Assembly: GCF_022867795.2 (NCBI RefSeq)
Contig: NZ_CP107006.1
Span: 2,728,001-2,792,000 of the forward strand
From: Chitinophaga horti
GTDB lineage: Bacteria > Bacteroidota > Bacteroidia > Chitinophagales > Chitinophagaceae
DNA: 64,000 nt
Direction of reading: 5' to 3'
A program made the position numbers and the translations under genes. This document shows positions 45,923 through 55,184 of the stretch, in pieces. The notes under the pieces are model-generated. The model had not been told where the DNA came from. It did no database searches and saw nothing but the letters and a program-made list of their open reading frames with translations. Each line of letters begins with the position of its first letter. Positions within the stretch are counted from its first letter, which is position 1.

Positions 45923-48900
45923 ATGAAAAAACTGTACACACTACGGCAGGGATACCTGTCGCTATTCACCATGGTATTTGGCCTGTTGGCCGCCATTCCT
46001 ATCCAGGCGCAAACGCTTGCCTTTCCCGGGGCGGAAGGGTTTGGCAGATACGCTACCGGGGGCCGATACGGCTCGGTGTATCACGTTACCAATTTGAACA
46101 ATACCGGGCCGGGCTCGCTGCGGGATGCGGTGAGTGCGCCGGACCGGATTGTCGTATTCGATGTGGCGGGCGTGATACGTATTACGTCGCGTATTGTCGT
46201 GGCGCGCAATATCTACATTGCGGGGCAAACAGCGCCCGGCGAAGGCATTACCGTTTACGGAAATGGCTGGAGCTTTTCGAATGCAGACAATACGATCTGC
46301 CGTTACCTCCGCATTCGTATGGGTATTGTGGGCGATGATGGGAAAGATGCGAATGGTCTGGCCGAGGGGCACGATATGATTTTCGACCACTGTTCTATTT
46401 CCTGGGGGCGCGACGAAACGTTTTCGATCAACGCTGCTACGGCGAAAAACATTACAATACAGAACAGTATTATGTCGCAGGGATTGCTGACGCACTCTGC
46501 AGGCGGCTTGATGCAGGCAGACAGCATCACGCTTTACCGCAACTTGTATGCAGACAACAGCACGCGTAACAATAAGATCAAAGGCATCAACCAGTATGTA
46601 AACAATATCGTGTACAACTGGAAAGATGGCGCGTACATTATGGGCGGCGAGTCCGAAGGACATTCTTACGCCAACGCGATCAACAACGTGTTTATACAGG
46701 GGCCGGCAAAAGGCGTGGCGCCGTTTAATCTCGGCAACCTGAACTACCATATTTACGCATCCGGCAACATCCATGATAACAACCGCGATGGCGTATTTAA
46801 TCCTTATGTGATACCGCCCGCTGAGTATGCAGGGCCGCCTGATTTCCAGGGCAACCCGTATCCGTACCCGACCTTACCTACCGAACCTGCAGATCAGCTG
46901 GTGAACAGTCTGCTGCCTGTAGTCGGCGCCAGTCTACCCTACCGCGATTACGCAGATTACTACGTCGTAAACGAAGTAAAATCCTTCGGCAAAAAAGGCG
47001 AACACATTGCCAACGAAAACACCTTGCCTTTCGGTGCACCTACCGGCTGGAACCTCTGGGCAGGCAATACACGCATCGACAACGATAACGACGGCATGCC
47101 CGATGCCTGGGAAAACGCCAATGGCACCAATGCTTCGGCGGACGATGCGATGACGATCCACGCATCAGGCTACGCGAATATTGAACGTTATATCAATAGT
47201 ATTTCGGGGGATGATTCGCAGCCTTATTTACGTGCGCCACTGAAACTGAAACAGGATTCGGCGACACAGCAGACGATCTACCTCTCCTGGCTGGATTACA
47301 CCGAAAAAGAGCAGGGCTACGCGGTAGAGAGAATGGTGAACGGTGCCTGGACACAGATTGGTACCACCGGCGTAAATGAAAGCTACTTTGCCGTAACAGG
47401 TTTACAGCCGGAGGAGTCGGACACCTTTCGGGTGAAGGCGTTTAATGCAGGCGGTTCCTCTGCTTACTCCAATGAATTCACCGGCAAATCGAAACCCGTG
47501 GAAGTGCCCGTGTTAAACCCCTCCACCTTTGCCGCTGCTTTAACCTGGACGGGCGCCATCAGCCAGGACTGGGACCTTATCACCCAAAACTGGCGCGACA
47601 GTTCCCTTACGCCGAAACCGTTTACCGATAGCAGCAGCATCACTTTCGACGGAGCAGGCGGCAATATCCATGTCATCGCCCCCATGGTTGCGGGCGATAT
47701 GCTGGTGAACAGTGCAGCGAACTATAGTTTTGCAGGTGCAGGTGTTATCAGCGGTACAAAGTCCGTTAATAAGGCCGGCAGCGGTATCCTCTCCCTGCTC
47801 ACTAAAAACAATTATACCGGCGCTACCGTGCTTCACAACGGCACCCTCGAACTGAATACCCTGGGTAACGGGGGCGTCGCCAGTTCGATCGGCGCATCTG
47901 CCAACTACGGTTTTAACTGGGTTTGGAAAGGCGGCAGCTGGTTATATACCGGCCCTACCACCAGCACCGACCGGAACGCCGTATTGGACAACAGCAGCGA
48001 ATTTAATGTAAGCAATGCGGCCACCACCGTTACCTTCAACGGCGTGCTTACCGGCGACGGCGGATTGATCAAGGCCGGTCCAGGCAAACTCGTACTCAAA
48101 AATGCGAACCCGTATGCAGGCGAAACGATTGTGAAAGGCGGCATCCTCGAAGTGAACCCTTTGAGCAGCGCGACACTCGAAGGCAACATCATCGATAACA
48201 ACCGCGGCATCGGCACTTCGCAGGTATTACGGTTGCAGAACGGCACATACAAAACCAGCGGTGGCAGTAACTCCATGTATGAGAACTATCCCCTGCACTT
48301 GTACGTGGAAGACAGTACCGTCAACGGTTTCGAGCCGTATCGGCTTGCAAACCTGTCGATGACCGTACATGGTGGCGGCACGCTCAATTACACCATTCCT
48401 TACCTGAGAGAGATCATCCAGGGCGACTGGAGCGACTTTACCGGTACGCTCGTTGCGCATGGCATTAATACAGAAGAAGCTTACAGCCTGCTGGCGATCG
48501 ACAACAACAGCGGTTTTCCGAACAACAGGATCGTACTGACAGGTAACACCAAGATCGCGGCTTACAGCAACGAGCAAGTGTTTTCTATCGGCGGACTATC
48601 CGGCAACGCAGGTACCTGGTTGTCCTGCGGCGGCACTAAATCGCCGAGCTTCGGCAATGGTATCACCACTTATATTGTGGGTGGCGCCGGTACCGATGAA
48701 ACCTTTAACGGCATCATCAACAATCACCTGTATGGGAATGCAGCAGAGGGTAATGGCACCACCACCCTCGTTAAAACCGGCATCGGTTTATGGCGCCTGA
48801 ACGGCAACAACACCCACGCCGGCACTACGACAATCGAAGCCGGAAAACTGATCCTGAACGGCAATAATACCGGTACCGGTAAAGTAACCGTGGCAGAAGG

Positions 48901-51900
48901 CGCTACCCTCGCCGGCAAAGGCGCTGTGTCTGCAGCAGTGGAAGTAAACGGATTACTCGAACCCGGCGACAACTCCATCAGCACCTTCACGTTGAAAGAC
49001 AACCTGGCGCTGACGTCCACCGCCACCACCGTAATCGACATTAACAAAAACAACAACACCTCCGATGTAGTCACCGTTACCAAAGACGTGACTTATGGCG
49101 GCACCCTGCAGCTCCACTTTACCGGCACGCCTGCATCGGGCGATAAGTTTAAGCTATTTAACGTCGCCGGTGCGGTGCAGGGTAACATCACCCAATTTAT
49201 TCCCGCCACGCCGGGTCCCGGCCTCTTGTGGGTATTTAAACCCGCCATTGGAGAACTGGCCGTGCAAAGCCCGGACTTCGTAGAAGCGCCGTCAAACCTG
49301 ACGTTGAGCGCGCCGGTAGCTGCTCCTGGTGAAGCCAACACCGTGAACTGTACCTGGACCGACAACTCCGGCAACGAGGAATATTTTATCCTCGAAAGAA
49401 GCAGTGATAATACCACTTTCATTGACATCGCACATCCCACTGCCAACACCACCGTCTACAGCGACGGCGGTTTACAAGCCGGTGTGACTTACTACTATCG
49501 CATCAAGGCATATAAATCCGTATACAGCGCCGTTGCAGCCGTGACCACTCCGGCCGCCGGCACACTGCCCGTACCCGCCTTTAGTCCATTGCCTGCTACC
49601 GGTGCGGGCAACATCCTGCTGAACAACCAGCCGCTCACCCTGGGCTGGAGCAGTAACTATGCGGACACATACGAAGTGTACCTGGGTACTGACACTAATA
49701 ATCTCGTGAATATCGGCAACGTCGCTAACACCACCTTCACGCCTACAAACCTGGAGCCTAATACCCGCTATTTCTGGCGCATTGACGGCAAGAACGGCAA
49801 CGGCACGACAGTCGGTGCCACCTGGAGCTTCCAGACCGCTAACGTACCTAAAACCGTCGCCGGCGACTATCGCTCTGCCGCGAGCGGCAACTGGGGCACC
49901 AGCACCGTGAGCACCGCCATCTGGGAAAGCTTCGACGGCAGTAACTGGAACAGCACCAGCGTACCACCCAACGGCGCCGTGCCCACCGTGACTATCCGTA
50001 CCGGCCATACCGTGGCCCTGAACGCTACCAGCGCCGTTAACAACCTCGTGGTGGAGAATGGCGGCACCCTGCAATCCGGCACCAGCGATGGTGGCAGCGG
50101 TACCGCATCTGCGAGAAACCTGCGTGTCATCAGCAGCGTGAACAACTTTGGCAGCGTGGGTTCCAGCTCCGCTTCCGCTAACCGCGTGAACTTCGAGGGT
50201 TATCGTGCAGAGGGTACGATTTATATCACAGGTACCAATACCTTTTACCTGAATACCTTTACCGTAAACGCTTTGGCTAAAACGGTGGAAGTCGTTATCG
50301 ACGCCAACCTGAATTTATCCAGCTACATGAGGGCGAACCATTCCACCTCCACTACCCTGCCCTGGACCAGTGAATCGCAGAACGACGACAACATTACCAT
50401 CACCATCAATGAAGGTAAAACCGTATCCATGGGCAGCTCCGGCTATCTGCAGGCGGGTAGCAGCCCGACGACGAATACCATTGGTGAATTTGGCAACTAC
50501 ACCTACAACATCAATGGTACGTTAGATATGCGGTCGACCGGTACATCGTGCGTAGTAGGACATGCTACCTTACCAAGTGTCACTACCATCAACGTAAACG
50601 GCAGGTGGCTGATGGGTAACGCGATCCGTTTCATTACTAATGCCACTACGGCGCCAACCGGCTCCGTATCACTGAATATCGGCAACAATGGTGTAGCCGA
50701 TGCCGGTGCGCGGACGATCGGCTCCAGCAATACGGCCACCAATATCGTCGTAACAAATAACAACTTCGGGCAAGTCGTTTTCTTTAATATCGAGGGAGAT
50801 GGGCAACTGAAATCCAGAGTAGCCAACAGCGCGGTGACCTACTATGTAGGCGCAGGCAACGCGTATAGCCCCGTAAGACTGACCAACGCCGGCACCCCGG
50901 ATGTCATCGGCGTGGGTGTGAAAGCCACCGTTGATTTACCCGTAACCGACAGCGCTGCGATCGTGAAGCGCCAATACAACATCACCGCACCTGCCACCGC
51001 GAACCTGACCGCAGCTTTCGGCTGGCTCCCCGTAAGCCAGGCGTCCAACTTCAGCACCGCTAACGCACTCGTACAAGGACGGTACGACAACAACACCTGG
51101 ATCGAATCTGCCGCCACCCTTTCCGGTGCCGGTACAATGACCAATCCATACTACGCTGCCGCTGCGGGTCATACCGCCTTCGGCAGCTTCATAGTCGGAC
51201 AATCGGGCGCGGTGAAAGACACCGAAGCACCGACCGTACGCACGAAAGACCTGGCCGTAACACTCGGTTTGAACGGCGTTGCGAACATCACCGCTGCACA
51301 GGTAAACGACAGCTCCTCCGACAACAGCGGCCAGTTCACCATGGAGGTGACTCCTTCGCAGTTTGCTACCGCCGGTATTGATACCGTAACGCTCACCGTC
51401 ACCGACGCTGCCGGTAACACCGCGACTGCCAAAGCTTTGGTCACCGTGCAGAAACGTGCGGCAATCATTCGCTACACCGGCGACAGCACCGAACAGTATT
51501 CCGACAAACAAGTACTGAGCGCCGTACTGACCGACCAGGAAACAGGCACCCTGCTTAATGGCAAGACTATCCGTTTTGATTTGGGTACACAATCTGTACA
51601 ATCGACTACAGACAGCATAGGCACGGGCACCGCAGCCCTGCTAATAGCGCAGCTGCCCGGCAGCTATGCCCTGCGTCCTGTATTCGAGGGCGATGCGCTG
51701 TTCCAGCCGGCGGCTGACAGCAGTGCATTTATCATTCAGCCAGAAGACGCCCGTATCACCTACACTGGCAGCACCTTCGCCGGCAATGGCTCCGCCGTTA
51801 CGCTCAGCGCCACCCTCCGCGACATCACAGCCGAAACGCCTGCCACCGATCCGTTTGCGGGAGATGTAACTAAGGCAACGATCAGCTTTATCGACCGCAG

Positions 51901-52843
51901 CACCCAGGCCGTCATCGCGACTGTTCCCGTGGCGCCGAACGGCACTGCCACCTACACCTGGAGCGTAGACCCAGGCGCCGCTAACGCCCGGGAGTTTACC
52001 ATCGGCGTAGTAGCAGGTGTCGCTTATCAACGTAACGCATCCACCGAAAACACCATTATTACCGTTGCCCGCAACAGCAACGGACTGGTAACCGGTGGCG
52101 GCTTCCTGCAACTAAACCGCTCTGCCGGCATCAAGCCAGGAGATGTGGGCAGCAGGGAAAACTTCGGTTTCCACCTGCAATACAACAGGAGTACCCGTAA
52201 ACTGGAAGGCAGTTACAATACCATTATCCGCAGCAACCAGCGCGTGTACCAGGTTAAAGGCAACACACCTACCCTGCTGACCGCCACGCCTGCAATCGGC
52301 ATACTGCCGGCCAAAGCCTTCTTCACCGGCAAAGCCAGCATCCACGACATCACCGATCCTTTTGCACCAATATTGGTAGAAGACAACGCCACGATGTTCG
52401 TCGATATGACCGACCGCAACGCCACCGACGCCATCGCCATCTCCGTAAGGAACCGCAACGGCAGCCTGTGGTTTGCGAGCAACTGGTACGCCATCCTGAA
52501 CGCAGAACAAGCCCTGGCGGGCGGCAACATCAGCATCAACAGCAACTTCCCGCTGATACTGGCTACCCTTGGCGTTACACAGCCGGACCATACCACAGGC
52601 CTCAACGTGAGCCTGGCGCCGAATCCGACGTCGACGCATACCAACGCCGTCATCAAAGCAGATCCTGCGAAAGGCCGTATAGTCTTACACGTATACGACG
52701 CATCCGGGCATCTGTTCGAGACGAAAGAGGCGGTGCCGACGGGCAGTCCTATTTCCATCGGCGGACATTATAAGGCAGGCGTTTATATCCTGGTCGTGAC
52801 GCAGGAAGGGGCGCAGCAAGTGGTGAAGTTTGTGAAACAATAG
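45923..52843 (+). CDS. Giant PL1 pectate-lyase-like protein with autotransporter-type repeats and T9SS tail
   Basis: I start this 2306-residue secreted protein at MKKLYTLRQGYL, which gives a clean signal peptide ending IQAQ; an upstream frame from 45848 has no signal. Residues ~34-430 are a polysaccharide lyase family 1 domain (FPGAEGFGRYATGGR, GLAEGHDMIFDHCSISWGRD). A fibronectin-III domain follows at ~433-524. Three passenger-associated (PATR) repeats near 610-650, 713-746 and 950-993 share the pattern G-x-G-x-L-x-L-x-N-x-x-(Y/H)-(A/T)G-x-T. Two Fn3 domains lie at ~1120-1310, then a G8-like beta-rich part to ~1660. Next are an HYR-like domain (~1763-1843), an Ig-like domain (~1850-1940), a post-COAP-type domain (LVTGGGFLQLNRSAG, ~2053-2200) and a T9SS type-A sorting domain (~2230-2306, ending VVKFVKQ). 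It should cut pectin-type glycans at the cell surface or outside. Confidence 0.9.
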   Translation: MKKLYTLRQGYLSLFTMVFGLLAAIPIQAQTLAFPGAEGFGRYATGGRYGSVYHVTNLNNTGPGSLRDAVSAPDRIVVFDVAGVIRITSRIVVARNIYIAGQTAPGEGITVYGNGWSFSNADNTICRYLRIRMGIVGDDGKDANGLAEGHDMIFDHCSISWGRDETFSINAATAKNITIQNSIMSQGLLTHSAGGLMQADSITLYRNLYADNSTRNNKIKGINQYVNNIVYNWKDGAYIMGGESEGHSYANAINNVFIQGPAKGVAPFNLGNLNYHIYASGNIHDNNRDGVFNPYVIPPAEYAGPPDFQGNPYPYPTLPTEPADQLVNSLLPVVGASLPYRDYADYYVVNEVKSFGKKGEHIANENTLPFGAPTGWNLWAGNTRIDNDNDGMPDAWENANGTNASADDAMTIHASGYANIERYINSISGDDSQPYLRAPLKLKQDSATQQTIYLSWLDYTEKEQGYAVERMVNGAWTQIGTTGVNESYFAVTGLQPEESDTFRVKAFNAGGSSAYSNEFTGKSKPVEVPVLNPSTFAAALTWTGAISQDWDLITQNWRDSSLTPKPFTDSSSITFDGAGGNIHVIAPMVAGDMLVNSAANYSFAGAGVISGTKSVNKAGSGILSLLTKNNYTGATVLHNGTLELNTLGNGGVASSIGASANYGFNWVWKGGSWLYTGPTTSTDRNAVLDNSSEFNVSNAATTVTFNGVLTGDGGLIKAGPGKLVLKNANPYAGETIVKGGILEVNPLSSATLEGNIIDNNRGIGTSQVLRLQNGTYKTSGGSNSMYENYPLHLYVEDSTVNGFEPYRLANLSMTVHGGGTLNYTIPYLREIIQGDWSDFTGTLVAHGINTEEAYSLLAIDNNSGFPNNRIVLTGNTKIAAYSNEQVFSIGGLSGNAGTWLSCGGTKSPSFGNGITTYIVGGAGTDETFNGIINNHLYGNAAEGNGTTTLVKTGIGLWRLNGNNTHAGTTTIEAGKLILNGNNTGTGKVTVAEGATLAGKGAVSAAVEVNGLLEPGDNSISTFTLKDNLALTSTATTVIDINKNNNTSDVVTVTKDVTYGGTLQLHFTGTPASGDKFKLFNVAGAVQGNITQFIPATPGPGLLWVFKPAIGELAVQSPDFVEAPSNLTLSAPVAAPGEANTVNCTWTDNSGNEEYFILERSSDNTTFIDIAHPTANTTVYSDGGLQAGVTYYYRIKAYKSVYSAVAAVTTPAAGTLPVPAFSPLPATGAGNILLNNQPLTLGWSSNYADTYEVYLGTDTNNLVNIGNVANTTFTPTNLEPNTRYFWRIDGKNGNGTTVGATWSFQTANVPKTVAGDYRSAASGNWGTSTVSTAIWESFDGSNWNSTSVPPNGAVPTVTIRTGHTVALNATSAVNNLVVENGGTLQSGTSDGGSGTASARNLRVISSVNNFGSVGSSSASANRVNFEGYRAEGTIYITGTNTFYLNTFTVNALAKTVEVVIDANLNLSSYMRANHSTSTTLPWTSESQNDDNITITINEGKTVSMGSSGYLQAGSSPTTNTIGEFGNYTYNINGTLDMRSTGTSCVVGHATLPSVTTINVNGRWLMGNAIRFITNATTAPTGSVSLNIGNNGVADAGARTIGSSNTATNIVVTNNNFGQVVFFNIEGDGQLKSRVANSAVTYYVGAGNAYSPVRLTNAGTPDVIGVGVKATVDLPVTDSAAIVKRQYNITAPATANLTAAFGWLPVSQASNFSTANALVQGRYDNNTWIESAATLSGAGTMTNPYYAAAAGHTAFGSFIVGQSGAVKDTEAPTVRTKDLAVTLGLNGVANITAAQVNDSSSDNSGQFTMEVTPSQFATAGIDTVTLTVTDAAGNTATAKALVTVQKRAAIIRYTGDSTEQYSDKQVLSAVLTDQETGTLLNGKTIRFDLGTQSVQSTTDSIGTGTAALLIAQLPGSYALRPVFEGDALFQPAADSSAFIIQPEDARITYTGSTFAGNGSAVTLSATLRDITAETPATDPFAGDVTKATISFIDRSTQAVIATVPVAPNGTATYTWSVDPGAANAREFTIGVVAGVAYQRNASTENTIITVARNSNGLVTGGGFLQLNRSAGIKPGDVGSRENFGFHLQYNRSTRKLEGSYNTIIRSNQRVYQVKGNTPTLLTATPAIGILPAKAFFTGKASIHDITDPFAPILVEDNATMFVDMTDRNATDAIAISVRNRNGSLWFASNWYAILNAEQALAGGNISINSNFPLILATLGVTQPDHTTGLNVSLAPNPTSTHTNAVIKADPAKGRIVLHVYDASGHLFETKEAVPTGSPISIGGHYKAGVYILVVTQEGAQQVVKFVKQ

Positions 52844-52874
52844 ATGATTAGCGCGATAACTGCTAATACACCTG

Positions 52875-52901
52875 GGAGGGACGCCGGCGTCCCTCCTTTT
52901 T
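52875..52901 (+). terminator. Intrinsic terminator after the lyase gene
   Basis: A perfect 22-base palindrome, GGAGGGACGCC then GGCGTCCCTCC, is followed by TTTTT, starting 31 bases after the stop codon. Confidence 0.92.
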
Positions 52902-52952
52902 ATTGCCAGTATTTCCGAATATTTTGAGTACATTAAACTCAAAGTTAACACC

Positions 52953-53351
52953 ATGAAACGCAAACTCTTTCTAACACTCCTCCTGGTAACCACGTTCTTC
53001 GCGGCCTTTAGCCAGGACAAACCCGCTGCTGAGAAAGGCCTTATCAAGATTTCGGTGATGTACCCGTTCAGTGAAGGCAAAACCTTCAACATGGAATATT
53101 ACGAGGCCAAACATATGCCGATGGTCGCAAAATTCCTGGGCACGAATCTCGTGAAATACACGATTGAGAAAGGCCTGAGCAGCGGGATGCCTAATCAGCC
53201 TTTGCCTTACATGGCTATCGGCACCTTTTATGTGAAGAGCCTGAGTGAATACCAGGCGGCGATTTCGCCAAACAGGGATGCGATCAGGGCGGATTTTGCG
53301 AACTATACCAATGTGGCGCCGGTGATACTGGTGAGTGAGGTGGTTAAATAA
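52953..53351 (+). CDS. Secreted EthD-like dimeric alpha-beta barrel protein
   Basis: This 132-residue protein has a Sec signal peptide (MKRKLFLTLLLVTTFFAAFSQ) and an EthD-type ferredoxin-like domain: IKISVMYPFSEGKTFNMEYYEAKHMPMVAKFLG with the family YY/H pattern, and YMAIGTFYVKSLSEYQAAI. The family is usually cytosolic and forms dimers; export is less usual. It was named from an ether-degradation cluster, and most members have no known reaction. It lies 11 bases upstream of the CrtO-like gene and may be cotranscribed. Confidence 0.85.
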   Translation: MKRKLFLTLLLVTTFFAAFSQDKPAAEKGLIKISVMYPFSEGKTFNMEYYEAKHMPMVAKFLGTNLVKYTIEKGLSSGMPNQPLPYMAIGTFYVKSLSEYQAAISPNRDAIRADFANYTNVAPVILVSEVVK

Positions 53352-53362
53352 AAGACGGACCC

Positions 53363-53902
53363 ATGAAGAAGACATTCGCAGTAGTACTTATAACAATTGT
53401 TGTGGGAGCCCTTATCTACGCCATCACACTTTACATGCCGTTGAACGGTTTCGGGTTTGCGTGGTCGACCAACTTTTTGTTGATGATCGGCGCGTTTACT
53501 TTTACGGAAACATATAAAGTACAATTGGAGTCGCCTTATTTCGAAGAGAAAGACTGGGAGCGCCGCGGCAAACTATATACCTCACTCGGCATCAACTTCT
53601 ACAGAAAGCTGCTGGTTTGGGTGGGATGGGAAAAAAACCGCAAAAAAACAGCACCGGTAAAAAAAGACTTAGATGCACTGACCCGCCTGCATTATCATAC
53701 CAAACAAAGTGAGGTGGGGCACCTGGTGATCTTTATCATCGTACTGGGAATCACTGGTTATGTTTCGTTTGTGTTTGGCATTGTCGGAGCCATATGGCTC
53801 ATCATCACTAACATCCTGCTGAACCTTTACCCGGTTTTCCTGCAACGGTATAACCGGCCGCGGATAGAGCGGGCGATGAAGTTGAGTCAGCTGAGAAAAT
53901 AA
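53363..53902 (+). CDS. CrtO-like acyltransferase family membrane protein
   Basis: This 179-residue protein has an N-terminal pair of membrane helices (FAVVLITIVVGALIYAITLY; WSTNFLLMIGAFTFTETYK), a motif SPYFEEKDWERRGKLYTSLGINFYRKLL and a second helix pair (HLVIFIIVLGITGYVSFV; AIWLIITNILLNLYPVFL). The WERRGKLY/LG-x-x-x-(Y/F)RK block resembles the glycosyl-4,4'-diaponeurosporenoate acyltransferase (CrtO) family. No other carotenoid gene is present here, so its acceptor is unknown. It ends in a strong terminator. Confidence 0.65.
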   Translation: MKKTFAVVLITIVVGALIYAITLYMPLNGFGFAWSTNFLLMIGAFTFTETYKVQLESPYFEEKDWERRGKLYTSLGINFYRKLLVWVGWEKNRKKTAPVKKDLDALTRLHYHTKQSEVGHLVIFIIVLGITGYVSFVFGIVGAIWLIITNILLNLYPVFLQRYNRPRIERAMKLSQLRK

Positions 53903-53905
53903 GAT

Positions 53906-53933
53906 AAAAGCCGCAGTAGTTGCGGCTTTTATT
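53906..53933 (+). terminator. Intrinsic terminator
   Basis: The stem AAAAGCCGCA/TGCGGCTTTT, with a short loop, follows the CrtO-like stop codon directly and runs into TATTATT. Confidence 0.88.
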
Positions 53934-53998
53934 ATTCAGACAGGATGAAGGCCGGCTATGCTATGTTGAAAATTCATCGCACTACTATTGGGTCAAAA

Positions 53999-54424
53999 CT
54001 AGGCTACGGTAAAAAGGAAAGACGCAACGATCATCCACGCACCTACGATAATACCGAGAATACCCAGTTTACCTTGTTTGGGCGCTACCTTCCCGCGGAT
54101 ACGTGCTGCTTTTTCGCGGGCTTTTTCATTGCCGGACAGGAACAGTTTGTTGATGAGCGGGAAACCGAGTAAGAAGCCAAGACACGCTTCCACCAGGCTG
54201 CCTGCGGCGAGGGTCGTCCACCAGATAGGTGCCGAGGTAAGCCAGCCGAGGTTGAGTACGGCGGTTACCAGTCCCCAGATACCCCAGAAGCAGAACACGA
54301 TGCCTATCCAGCCCTGGTAAGGTTCTACTTTTTCCAGTAATTCTTTTGCGTTAGGTTTCTTTGCCAAAATCAGGGAAGGCACGGCGATGATGCTCAGCAG
54401 GATTAGTGTTATTCCGTAAATCAT
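53999..54424 (-). CDS. Uncharacterised four-helix membrane protein
   Basis: This 141-residue protein has membrane segments at the start ([17 protein letters not shown]), centre ([21 protein letters not shown] and [20 protein letters not shown]) and end ([19 protein letters not shown]). A basic, Lys/Arg-rich loop ([21 protein letters not shown]) before the last helix is probably cytosolic. I recognise no named family. It reads toward the terminator at 53906-53933, and its start lies 118 bases from the end of the response-regulator gene upstream in the same direction. Confidence 0.75.
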   Translation of the reverse strand: MIYGITLILLSIIAVPSLILAKKPNAKELLEKVEPYQGWIGIVFCFWGIWGLVTAVLNLGWLTSAPIWWTTLAAGSLVEACLGFLLGFPLINKLFLSGNEKAREKAARIRGKVAPKQGKLGILGIIVGAWMIVASFLFTVA

Positions 54425-54542
54425 AATGTTGCATTTTTGGTTTTAAGAAATGGTGTTTGTTTGTTATGCAACAAAGGTAGCCCGGTGAGATGCGGGCAAC
54501 AACATCGTATCCAGTGAAAATCAGCCCCCTGTTTTCAGGGGG

Positions 54543-55184
54543 TTAGTTGAGCAGGCCCAGTTTTACGGCGTAACGGGTGAGCCCGGCCAGGTTGCGCACT
54601 TTTAGTTTAAGGATAAGCGTTTTACGGTAACTTTCGATCGTGTGTTTGCTGAGATACAGTTTGTCGGCGATTTCGGCCGTGGTGTATTCTTCGGCGATCA
54701 GTTTCAGGACATCCTTTTCGCGGGAAGTGAGCATTTCGAGCGTTTCCTTTTCCTTGTTGAACACACGCTTCATATATTCTTGCTTGATCGCTTCGGAGAA
54801 GTACTTCCCTCCTTTCAGGATCACCCGGATGGCCTCCAGCAGTTCGGTGGAGTCGGCGTTTTTAGAGAGGAAGCCGTCTACATTATTCTGAATAAGCGCA
54901 TCAATCATGTTCGTATCGGTATGCATACTTACGACCAGCGTGCTGATTTCCGGGCGTTTTTCCTTGATGTGATGATTGAGACTGATGCCATCCATGTCTG
55001 GCATACTGATGTCCGTAATCACCAGGTCCACCTGCTCCTCCGGGTGCTGATCGAGGTAATTCACGATCAGCTGGCCATTGTGAGCGTAGTACAATACATG
55101 TAAATCCTTTTCCTGCGCGATGAGCCGCGTGAGTCCGTCGAGGAACAGCTGGTGATCGTCTGCAAGGATAATATTATGCTTCAT
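54543..55184 (-). CDS. NarL/LuxR-type response regulator
   Basis: This 213-residue regulator starts at the ATG at 55182-55184 (MKHNIILADDHQLFLDGL). Its receiver domain (1-120) has the phosphoacceptor D58 in ITDISMPDMDG, acidic D9-D10, and Lys near 108 (FLSKNAD). A LuxR-type HTH at ~150-210 carries LTSREKDVLKLIAEEYTTAEIADKLYLSKHTIESYRKTL. It should be phosphorylated by the TPR histidine kinase just upstream, whose last 11 bases overlap its start, so the two are made in fixed proportion. Confidence 0.95.
   Translation of the reverse strand: MKHNIILADDHQLFLDGLTRLIAQEKDLHVLYYAHNGQLIVNYLDQHPEEQVDLVITDISMPDMDGISLNHHIKEKRPEISTLVVSMHTDTNMIDALIQNNVDGFLSKNADSTELLEAIRVILKGGKYFSEAIKQEYMKRVFNKEKETLEMLTSREKDVLKLIAEEYTTAEIADKLYLSKHTIESYRKTLILKLKVRNLAGLTRYAVKLGLLN

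Noticed and set aside
45962..46774. 270-codon minus-strand frame inside the PL1 gene
   Set aside because: Antisense to the catalytic domain of the lyase with a His/Arg/Val-rich translation typical of shadows.
49472..50074. Minus-strand Gly/Ala/Val-rich frame within the large lyase gene
   Set aside because: Complement of repetitive Thr/Ser/Asn-rich coding sequence; no domain and no start signal.
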